Positions 47,201 through 59,200 of a stretch of 64,000 nt of DNA are shown in pieces; position 1 is the stretch's first letter, and each line of letters opens with the position of its first letter. The stretch lies in the NCBI RefSeq assembly GCF_000003815.2, contig NC_049986.1, positions 19,726,692-19,790,691 of the forward strand. The letters are read 5' to 3'. Under the pieces are notes generated by a model. That model was not told where the DNA came from. It worked only from the letters and a program-made list of their open reading frames with translations, and searched no databases. Made by a program: the position numbers and the translations under genes. Source of the stretch: Branchiostoma floridae. Its lineage: Eukaryota > Chordata > Leptocardii > Amphioxiformes > Branchiostomatidae.

Positions 47201-50200
47201 ATAGTGCTGCCCTAAAGTGCTGCACAGATCCAGACATGGGACAAACACTAGAACATCGTATCAGCTACATGGAGAAACTCTCCAAACAACTGCTGCAGGG
47301 GTACACTCCACAATGTCACACTTCATCTAAGAATGTCCCCAACACCACCAATGTCTTAAGGGTAGCATATGCATGCGACAAAATGGAAAGTATAATTAAG
47401 AAATCCTGGCGCTCTTTTGAGGACATCTACACAGAAGCATTTGTGTCAGCAATAGAAAAAGATGATAGGTTGATGGAGCTCGAAATTCTAAAATTATTTG
47501 GTGATTCCTATCTTGAGAAAGGTGAGAAAAACGGTGATCTATCCCAGTTCTCCAAGGCAGCTGCCATGTACAGCAAGGCCCTGCGAAGATGTGAGGATCC
47601 TGATACCAAACAGACTTTGTGTCATCGCGTCTTGTACATGGTGAAGATCTGGGGAGTTGTGAGAAGGGTGAGTAGTTTTTGTTATCTCAGTTCCAAACTT
47701 CCAGGCTCAATGCCACAATGATTAATATTTTCCTCCTCGGCCCCTTTAAAACACAAAATTTTAGTGGGCATGTGTACTGTACTAACTACACTTAACATAT
47801 ATATTAACTACACGAAGTAGGAGTTAAGACGTATTCATCACACTGAAAAAAAAACTAAATACACTGAAAAAAAACCTGGAGAAAAGTTCTTTCTTCACGT
47901 GTTTTAAAAAACATGACCTGTAATGCTTTCTTCAACCATTGTTACATCTTTTTTTAATATTCTACAACTTGCAATACAAAAGGATAGGTTAAGTACATGC
48001 ATATGCATGTTATGTACAACAGTTACTGTTAAAGATGAAATATCATGAAAATGCATGTTGGAGTCAACCTATATCATGACTGTACACACATTTAGTGCAC
48101 AAGCAAAAACGGATTTCAATTTTTTAGTCCCGGTGCATAGCTCAAAATATTTTGTAGAATGGGAAAGGCCTGAAAACACATGATAGAATGATTGTGGATT
48201 CAACCATGCAGGGAACATCACCCAGAAAGTCAACACAAGGAGAAAACCGACCCCATACTGAGCACCAGCTGGGAAACATCACAAGCACTGACATCATTGA
48301 GGACCGTCTTCTACATCCAGACATGCATGTGCCAAGGTGGGGAAGCTTTACAGCTAGATTTAGGCCATCATGATGTTGATTTCTTGAAATAGTTGAACTG
48401 TAATTTCCAACACCAAAATTGGACTCACCCAAATTTTCGACTGTACAGCATCAGTCTTTGTCAAGGAATGAACAATCCACTGCTGTTGTGACGTCACGTT
48501 ATGTAGATAGAACACGTGACTCAGTAAGCAATGGATTATAGGTTGCAGGAAGTCTATGGCGCCNNNNNNNNNNNNNNNNNNNNNNNNNNNNNNNNNNNNN
48601 NNNNNNNNNNNNNNNNNNNNNNNNNNNNNNNNNNNNNNNNNNNNNNNNNNNNNNNNNNNNNNNCGGATGTAACCTATAATCCACTGCTTACTGCAACCTA
48701 TAATCCATTGCTTACTGAGTCACGTGTTCTATCTACATAAAGTGACGTCACAACAGCAGTGGATTGTTCATTCCTTGACTAACACTGATGCTGTACAGTC
48801 GAAAATTTGGGTGAGTCCAATTTTGGTGTTGGAAATTACAGTTCAACTATTTCAAGAATGACTTGTACCAACACAGATGAACTTTCAAGTTATGATGTTG
48901 ATTTGATTAGATATGGACGACATCCGCATACGCATCAATTTTTGAGCGTTTTCAAAATAAATAAAAAAAATTTTCAACCATATTCTCCTTTACATATCAA
49001 TTCTTAGTTAGGATATAACACCACTCTCCTAAAAGTTTCCCTCAGTGTCACTTTAAGACCAATTTCAAAGATAACGGATGTCGTCTGAAATAATTATTCT
49101 GACCGTTTCCAAAATCATATCCAGTTTCTTGCTCAGTAATGCTTTTCCTCCCTGCCCCATTTTTCCTCTTGACTGCTTACTGTATTTTATCACAGTGACT
49201 AGAGTATCCGAGAACAAAGAAAAAAAAATTGGTGTGGCCTCACTTCAATACATGACATCCTTGATGCAATTTTTTTTCTTTACAGCAACGACAAAGCTTC
49301 TGCACCAGGGATATTTGCAAGCATCACACCTGGAATAGCGGCAGAAGAACGACTCAAAGACAAGTGAGTGACATGAAGTTAAGTTAAACCCTTCCCGTGC
49401 CTGATGGTGCATAGGGTGGCGCCTATCTCTGTTTCCTTAGCCCTGGGCCACACAACGCAAACACTACAGCAGGGGGCTAGTCCACTGGTAGTGGTGTGTG
49501 TTCAACTTCCATTCTCTTTCCCGAATGCTGAGTTCTAATCAGACAAAGCAGCAGGTACCATTTTAAAGCCTTTGGTACATGTATGACTCAGCTGGGGATC
49601 AAACTCACGACCTACCGAATGCAAGGCGAACACTCTAGTCTCTACCCACTAGGCCATTGCACCGGTGCAATAGTGACATGCTGTACAGTTAATAGATGTA
49701 CGTAATATCGTGTACATCCGATTCGATGAAGTTAAGACATCCAGGTAATAAAAAGATACACAAGGTAACAGGTCCTCTAGTAACTGCCAGGAATAAATTT
49801 GCAAATGGTCAGATGTTTGATACATTGATTTGTGCTGTTTCGTGTCAACAAAAAATATGCTACAGCCATCCAAAACCTCTGAAATTTATCTATAGACAGT
49901 ACAAAGACCACATGAAGAAAGGAGAAGCATCCCTTGGTTGGGCAGACCTGGACTCAGCAGAGCAACACTTTGCATCTGCACTCAAGGTGGTACATGTCAG
50001 AGGTAAGAACACCTTCAATTGGCTACATTTGGTTATGAGGGTTGTACAGTTTCAGTCACAGAGTATGAGTCTTAATCCTTAATTAAGACAGTTGCCTTTA
50101 TTAAGGAGCTACAATATTCAATGACATGTCCTTGCCTCCTAGAACCCACAGCCCAGCAGTACCAGAGAGAGGTGGAGCCCCTGTGCAAGTTGGGGGAAGT

Positions 50201-53200
50201 CTACAGTAAGCGAGGTCAGCAGACAGGAGACAGGGGAGACTTTGTCAAAGCAGCAGCTCTCTACAATTCAGCAATAACAAGGTCAAATAACAAAGTCCTA
50301 AATGGTAACAATCATATAGCTACAGCTGTAACAGATGTAGAGATGTCATTTCTCAAATGTATCTTACATGTAGATATACCCAATATGAGCCAAGATTTCA
50401 CAGAAAAACACAAGAAACAGCTGAAGGAGATGCGGGACCAGATCAAGCTGGAGATGGAAACCATTGACCAGCAGCTGGATCCTTATGCACATAATGAGGA
50501 TGACCCATGTGTAAAAGAGATAGAGGCAAAACGAGCTCAGGCTGTCAGGTACTTGTTTGAGAGAATTGCACAACAAAGGAAGGAGTTCATCAGCCTACTT
50601 GTAGAAGAGTGTATTGGGTTAACGGGTCCCCCTCCCTGTACGTATGCCCTGATAGGTTTGGGTTCACAGGCCACAGGACTGGTAACTCCATACTCAGACC
50701 TGGAGTTTGCCATCTTGGTAAAAGAAGAAAGTGAGAAATGTCTTACATATTTCCGTAAGCTCACACACTATCTACACCTTAAGGTGGTCAACCTGGGAGA
50801 AACCATTCTCCCAGCAGTAGGAATTAAGTGTCTCAATGACTTTTACTCCAAGAACCCACTTGACAACTGGTACTATGACTCGGTTACACCTCGTGGGTTT
50901 GCATTTGATGGCTGCATGCCAAAAGCAAGCAAGACTCCACTGGGCAGGCAGCATGCTATGAATGAACCACCCAGTGAGCTCATCTGCTCCCCAGAAAACA
51001 TGGTTTCTTTACTTCAAAATGATGCCACATTGTACCTGAAGGAAGGATATCACCTGGCCTCCATCTTGAGAAACCCGTGTCTGATAACGGGGGACCAGGA
51101 TTTGACTGACACCTACATGGCCATCACAGGGGAGATACTGCAGGCTGATGGGGGTAAAATGGCTCAACAACTGGCACAGACGACACTGAAGGAAAACATC
51201 AAAATCCGCAATAATGAAGAAACAATTACAGCAAGGCTGATTGATGTGAAGAAAGACCTATATCGCTTCCCAACTGTAGCAGTGGACTGTTTGGCTCTGT
51301 CTTCAGGCATCATACCAACCACCATTTGGAAGACAATAGAAGACATGGAAAAGCAACAAGTGATCAGCCCCAACAATGCGCACCACCTGACAGTGCTTGC
51401 CAGCATCTCAGCAGAACTCAGGCTCAGAACCTACATTGCAAATGGTGGACAAAAGGAAAACCTGTCAGCTTTGGCCTCCATGGAAACAAGAATGCATGGA
51501 CAGGAATCATTTCTACAAACCAATGATGAAATACAAACAACTGTATTGAAACCAGTTTTCCATCTACTAAATGGAAAGCAGCTTTTCAGATACTATTACA
51601 CAGAACTTCCTCTTAAAAATGTCCTGACTGAAGGCTTTGGGCAGAGACCTGTTTTAAACTATGCAATCCCAGAATTTTATGATGATTCTCTCAAAGTAAG
51701 AGGAATGATGCACTATGAACTATGCCAATATGCATTTGCCATCAGCTACTTTGAGAAGGCTCTAATGAAAGCAAATTTAAGCAACATGGAGAAAATTGAG
51801 CTGCTCAAGGATATTCATGATGCTTATTTCATGATGGGTGATTACAACAAAGCAATAAGCTACAGTGAAAGGGAACTACAAATGTCCAAGACTATTGGCC
51901 TCAATATCTATGAAGTAAATGCCAGGTTCCTTGGCAGATTTGGGAATGACTTTGCTTACTCTGGCAATGACAGGAAAGCTGTCAGCTACTATGAGCAGGC
52001 ACTGCAGATGTTCAGATCTGTCTATGGAGAGAGTAAAGCACATCCGAGGATAGCCACCTTACTCAACAACCTGGGACAGTCCTTGCATTTCCTGGGTGAT
52101 TACAAAAAAGCAATGAGCTGTTTTGAAGAAGCACAACATATGTACAGGAGCATCTTTGGTCAGACTACAGCACATCCAAACATTGCTATGGTACTCAGAA
52201 ACATGGGGATGACTTGGCACCAGTTGAATGACTATAAAAAAACAATCAGTTTCCATGAACATGCATTGCAGATGTACCAGAGTATCTACGGTCATAGTAC
52301 AGCACATCCTGAAATTTCCACTTCACTCAACAATCTTGGGACAGCATGGAACAGCCTCGGTGATCACAGAAAAGCTATCAGCTACTGTGAACAGTCACTA
52401 CAGATGAACAGGAGTATCTATGTGTGTGGGCAAACTATAGCACATCCCAATATTGCTACCTCACTCAATGTGATAGGAGGTGCCTGGCATGAACTTGGTG
52501 ATTACAAAAAAGCAATCAGCTACTATGAACAGGCATTACAGATGCGCAAGTCTATCTATGGTGAGAGTAAAGCACATCCTCAGATTGCCGCATCATTTTA
52601 CAATCTGGGACAGGCTTGGAATGATCTTGGCGATCACAGAAAAGCAACCAGCTACATTGAACAGGCACTGCAGATCCAAAGGATTATTTATGGTCAGAGT
52701 GCAGCACATCATAAAATTGCCACCTCACTTAACAATATGGGTTGTGCCTGGGGCAACCTGGGTGATCACAAAAAAGCAATCAATTACCATGAACAGGCAT
52801 TACAGATGCAGAGGAATATGTATGGTAAAAATCTTTCACATTCAGAAATTACCACATCATTAAACAATCTGGGGTCAGCCTGGTCTAACCTGGGTAATGC
52901 AAGTAAAGCAACCGGCTACTATGAACAAGCTTTACAGATGTGCAAGCACATCTATGGTCAAACTACAGCACATCCACGCACTGCCAGCTCACTAGACAAC
53001 CTGGGAACGGCCTGGCATAAAATGGGGGACCACAGGAAAGCCATCAAGTACCATGAACAGGCACTACAGATGTTCAGGTGTATATATGGTAAGAACACAG
53101 AACATCCTCGCATTGCCACCACGCTAAATAATGTGGCAGTAAACTATGGTAGCTTGGGTAATCACAGAAAAGCGATCAACTACATTGAACAGGCATTACA

Positions 53201-56200
53201 AATGTTTAGGGATATCTATGGTCAGACCGCAGAACATCCTGCAATTGCCGGCTCACTAGACAACCTGGGAACAGTCTGGCATGAAATGGGTGACCACAGG
53301 AAAGCAATCAAGTACCATGAACAGGCACTACAGATGGCCAGGGATGTTTATGGTCAGGGTGCAGTACATCCTAACATTGCCTACTCACTAAACAATGTGG
53401 CATTAAACTATGCTAGCTTGGGTGATCACAGAAAAGCGATCAACTACATTGAACAGGCATTAAAAATGTTCAGGAATATCTATGGTCAGACTGCAGTACA
53501 TCCTGCAATGGCCACCTCACTCAGCAACCTAGGAGCATCCTGGAGGGTCCTGGGTGATCACAGGAAAGCGCTCAGCTACAATGAACAGGCACTGCAGATG
53601 TTCCAGAATATCCATGGACTCAGTAAAGTGCATCCTGAAATTGTTCACTCATTATTCAACCTTGCATTAGCCTGGTGCAAGCTCAGTGACCAGTGACAGA
53701 AAAGCAATAAGTTACTTTGACCAGTCCTTACAGGTGTACAGGAGTATCTATGGTCAAAGTCCAACACATCCTGAAATTGCGAAGTTACTGCACAGCATGG
53801 GAAAATGCTGGCAGCATATGGGTGATCAAAGTAAAGCACTCAGCTATCACGGACATGCACTGCAGATGTACATGTATCTATATGGTCAGGGAACAGCACA
53901 TCCTAACACTGTTGGCTCACTCATCATCCTGGCAGCAGCCTGGTCGGACCTTGGTGATCACAGAAAAGCACTTAGCATCTTCAAACAAGCCGAGTCTATG
54001 GCAAGGCAGGTTCAATCACAAGACAGAAGTCATCCAGTGATGAAACAACTCGAAAAAGGAATGAAAAAAGCTTCATCATGGGTTTTGACAAACATGATGT
54101 CAAGATTGTCATGATCTGTTTTTGACAGTCTGTAAGAAGGTAATGTCAAAAATTCAAAGCAATGTCAATAAATAAGCAAGTCTGAAAGAGAGCTGAAAGA
54201 GATCATATTCACACAGCTCATCAACTATCCCTCTCCTCTTCCATTCCATAAAAAGGCAGCTGACGTGTATGATACAGGCTTCCTCGCATGTATGACTCAC
54301 TATGAGGGGTACAAGTCTGTAGGGTGATCTGCTAAAAAAGCTTTTGAGTCCCACTTTACATTGTATTTCATCTACAATCTACATCAGTGTAAATTAGTAT
54401 TGTATTACCTGACAGGTATAACTACCCTTTGGCGTGTGTCACAGCAGCAGCTGGTTATATTACATTCTAACAGTATGTACAATGTAAGAACCTGACAAAC
54501 CTTTATTAAATTTTGTAACCTTACCATATCTAACTTTATGCATTGTTTAAAGTTATTTAGTGAAGATGCCCTTACTGTACTTTGTGCTAATTCTTTAGTA
54601 CCTCTTGGAACAAAATGTTCCGCAAATTTTCCTATTGTTTATCTCTTCGTCAGCAAATATAATAGTAAATTGTAAATGTGCTTGGCCTGATAGGTCAGTT
54701 GCTGTATGGAAGGATTAGATTTTAATGTGTATAAGATTTTACATCATGACAATATGAAGACTTCTATTACTGTATATGTCCAGTCTGTAAGTGATATGTA
54801 ATTCAGCCTCTCGCTGGCTTCCATGTATGTATCATTATTAAAGAATCCATCATCATAATGAGCTCTCTGTATATGTTGGGTAAGAAGTGCAACTTTCTAT
54901 ACAGCGGTGTATGAATATAGGACACTATAAGAAGCACAACGTATTGGTAAAATACCCTACCTGTGTAACCTGTAGAGGTCGTTGGTATTGAGGTACCACA
55001 AGGACGTGTTCCGTCCCGTCACATCCAGCAGGATGTCCCCGGTGATGACCTTGAAGCGGTGGGGAGGGTAGGGGTCAGGGGTGCACAGGAACCCGGTGTT
55101 GTCCTTCATACACTGGCACTGGGGCACAGGCAGGTTCTCATGGACTGGAGAAGAGATCAACATGTACACAATCATACCACTGATAAATCGTCTTTTGCTC
55201 ATTATCAAATGTATATCACTATGTCACACAATATGGAAATTGATTTGCCACTCTGAATCTTACATGCAGCATACAATATTCATTGTCTTGAAACAATGTT
55301 TTGGGTAAAGAGACAGACAGACAGACAGTCACCGAGGGAGAGAGAAAGTAACGTTACATGTAGATAAGTTAGATGAGATAGATAGATAATATTCTTGAAA
55401 TGGGCATACAGTTAAGATTGGGATTATTGATATTTCCCACTATTGTGCGAGTATTACCAATAACAAAGACTAGATTGTACTTTTATTCTCTTTCACTTAA
55501 AATAAATCAATGATTTTTTATATCTGCATGAAAGGAGACATGTAAGAGGTATTTATGAGTCTGAAACAAGATCTGCATTGTGCATAACTAACAACAAACA
55601 CAGCAATTAATATATATAAATGCAACAAGCTTCACCTGTGTGGTTGGGGTTGGGATCAAATGATGTAGAGTAGTGGATGTTCTGTTTCTGGTGAAGGCTC
55701 TTGGGGGGCGGGGCCGGCGTGGGGGGTTTTGGCACATAGTTATCCAGACGGACCCCGTGCACGAACGACTGTCGACAGGTCTCGTCAAAGTACTTGTCCG
55801 TCAGCGGCAACTTTGCTCCATCTGTGAGGTTGAGCTTGATGACCTCCATGGATAGCGTGTCGTTGAAAGGCGACTTAAGGACGCATGTAGCGCCGATTCC
55901 TGACGGAAGGTGCACCTGTAAAATGAACGAATGAAAAGTTCATTAACGTGTCTTTGGACCACAAGTCATGATGATAGCAACACAGAAAAAGAGTATTACA
56001 TAGGGTGGTGTTTATCAGATAAAGGACACATTCCAGAAATACTTAATGTTAATCAAATGTTACACAATAAGTGTAACAGGATAAGAGAAGAAACAAACCA
56101 GAACACTATTGATTATAGTAAAACTAGAACACAAACAACAACCTTACCCTGTGAATGCCAGAAACCAACTTCTTTAAGTTAATTTTATTCAAAGGGGAGA

Positions 56201-59200
56201 ACAAGATCATTTTTGATGTTCAAACAGCATGTCCCATTTGAGACAACCAACAAGTACTATGGAATCTTAATATGCATACAGACAGACAAATGTAAACAAC
56301 GGCTAACTATAAAATCCCAACCCACCGTTTGCATGAGTTCCTGCGCAGTGGCGTCCACATAGAGCTGGGTCTCCTGCATTTCCTTCTCATCAGAGATGGG
56401 GATGAAGTTGCCGATAGGGCTGGTGTAGTTGTGGTACTGGGACGGGCTCAGCACCAGAGGGGGGTAGTCTCCGATGTCGGGAACCGACAACGCCACTGTC
56501 ATGGCAACGCAGATGAAGAGAGCAGGAAGGACAATCTGTAGAGAAATGTATTGGTTTTACTGCACTGCGTTTCAAAATGAACAAAAAAGATCAGATGGGG
56601 CTGGTGTAGTTGTGGTACTGAGAGGGGCTCAGCACCAGCGGGGGGTAGTCACCGATGTCGGGAACCAACAACGCTACCGTCATGGCAACACAGATGAAGA
56701 GAGCGGGAAGGACAATCTGTGGGGAAATGTATTTTGTTCATTGTTTATTCCACATTACAAAACGGAGTCGATCAATATATAACATGCATTGGCATAATAC
56801 CGGTCATAAGCCTTATACCGGTCGATTAAAAATAGTGGAACTTAGAGAGATCTACACATGCAACAATAGTTATTTCTGAGGTATGCACACTTCAGACATC
56901 TAGGTGTCCAATACATAATTTACAAAGCATCGATAACAATGCATTCGAAGACAACAAGGCCAAAAGTTTTCAGGTCATTTTCGGGGCAGGCGAGCTCGTC
57001 GTGGGACAAACACACTGTCACGTTCATCGCCAGATTTGTAGATAATAATCACATGTGCTCACGGCACAAGACGAGCATGATTCAACAGCAATCTTGAATT
57101 TCTTTTGGTGACCTACAACTCGTGTAAAAGTGTGAGGAACCGTTGCATTATCGCCCGGATCTACGGCTGAATGGGTCAAATTGAACGTACGCCGCCATTT
57201 TCCCGCCATTTTTAATGCTACGGCCAGCAGTAAAGTTTTACGTCATAGCGGTTGTGACGGACCACAATTAAATGAAAATTCTTGTCAGTATACGCCCATT
57301 TTCTCATGACTTTTTGTATGCTCATGCAGATTTTTGTTTTGTGCAACTACTAACAGGAAAGAAAGGAACAACAGAGGATGTATAAAGGTACATAGCGGCA
57401 GTTAATTGTGCCGTGTTTCGTTCGACCGGTATATTGCACCCCCTTCCAACCACGCGCCCGTTCTCCGTGCAATTCCGCGGTGTGTTCCAATTACGATATT
57501 ATGTTTTTAGCAGGACCAGAGAGACAAAATAATTTACACAGAAGAAGTGGCAAAGGTAAGCTGTAACAGCAACATGTAACTGGAGAAAATGATGCGTTGA
57601 TCATTTGCCAAATTAGCATTGCTTGAGAAATTGCAGTAAACCGACCGGTATTATGCCAATGGATGTTAGCTGCAATAGTAATTGAAAACAAGAAAAGAAG
57701 AACCTAATTAGAAAAAAATGAATTCAGTCTGTAGCTTGGTGTATAATGTACATGCAGCACATTTTGCAGTCTGGTTATTGAAATCAATGTACAGTCGTGT
57801 ATAGTGCCTTTCCCGAGGGAACAACGTTGGGGGCATATGGTGAGTATTGAACCCCAAACCTTTTGGTTCTGAGCCCAATGTTCTATCACACAGTCTTCAC
57901 ACCAACAACACTAAAGAGAGAATGAAGGAAATGATAGTTTTTTGGGTTACCTGAGAGAAGAGAGCCTTGGTGTTCCGGCGGGAAAAGTTGAAGCGTTTGA
58001 TCATGAGTCCCCAGAACTGGCTGAAGGCCAGCTGACATCCCTCCAGGCGGTAGCTACCCACCCCCTCCTGGTCCAGGCAGATGGGATCTTCCACTGGTTC
58101 TGGTAAAGACATGATAAATTGAGTTGAGTTCAATGATTGACTTTAAAAGAAAAAAAAACAACTAAATTTTGATTTAATTAAAAAGATATTGAACTCCAGA
58201 TTAAGACATTCAGGAAAGATATAGTCACCTTTTTGGTATAATCTTAAAATACATGTTATTTGGTATATCTATAGTTTGCTTATTGAAAAAGAGATCTCAA
58301 CAGTTTTTTTTGCTGTGTCTCCTCTGAATTTTAACTTTGCTCATGATCAGATATTCATGGACTGTTCAGTCTGTGTTAAATGATTTTGTATCATAGGAGA
58401 CTTTGTAAAAAATTATGTATCAACCAACAACATTATGCTAGGATGCATTATATTCAATCTAATAAGATTTGGTAAGTCTCTTATCTCATCTCAACAACAG
58501 GAGATCTGGCAACCAGATACAACTGTTACAGTTGTAGTACAATGTAAGTGGACAAAAAATCAGTAGATATTATAAGGTGTTAAAGTTTCATTATGTTTAA
58601 AATGTTTAAAGCAAAGCCCCCACCATCACTTTGCTGACTGATGTTGTCCCCATCCTCCATCAGCCGATCGTACGACCCCGCGCTGACCCCACTGCTGACC
58701 CCGCCGCGTACGGGCATCTCCAGCTCCACCATGGAGGGGTCACCCGGGGTCACCACAGGAGGGCTGGACACCTCAGGGGGCGTGGGCAGGGGGATGGAGT
58801 CCTTCTCTTCTTTCTCTGAAAATAAGATTTGGAAAAAAGAATGCTGTTTTAAGACTTTTCAATCAATCTGTGTGCCAAAAAGCAGTTACTCATGACAAGC
58901 AATGATATAATTTTGGAAACAGTCAGGCATTTCAGACTATTTGGATAGTATTAATTCTCTTTTATCAGTGACACCGTCGATAGAGTCTTTTTGGCATATC
59001 TTATTACCTCGATGACATTGTCTTATCTTCATCGACAAGGTAACTGTTGATTGAAACAAAATCAAAGTCTTTTCATATGACTGATTCTTGACATCCTTTT
59101 GCCACATGTCTTTGGTTCTTGGTGATTTTGAAAAAAATCAAGCTTGCGGTCAAGGTGCATACAGAAGGCTAGGAAGAAAATGTTATCAAAAATCTTCACG

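Larger units (their letters stand above)
42832..55915 (-). other. ABCA extracellular loop 2 and TMD2 exons
   Basis: Exons 55915-54970 and 46090-45157 encode the second large extracellular domain with several cysteines and N-x-S/T sites ([17 protein letters not shown]). It is shorter than in vertebrate ABCA1. Exons 44227-43992, 43580-43465 and 42979-42832 encode membrane helices including [18 protein letters not shown] and [17 protein letters not shown], motifs almost invariant in the ABCA1 group. Confidence 0.92.
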
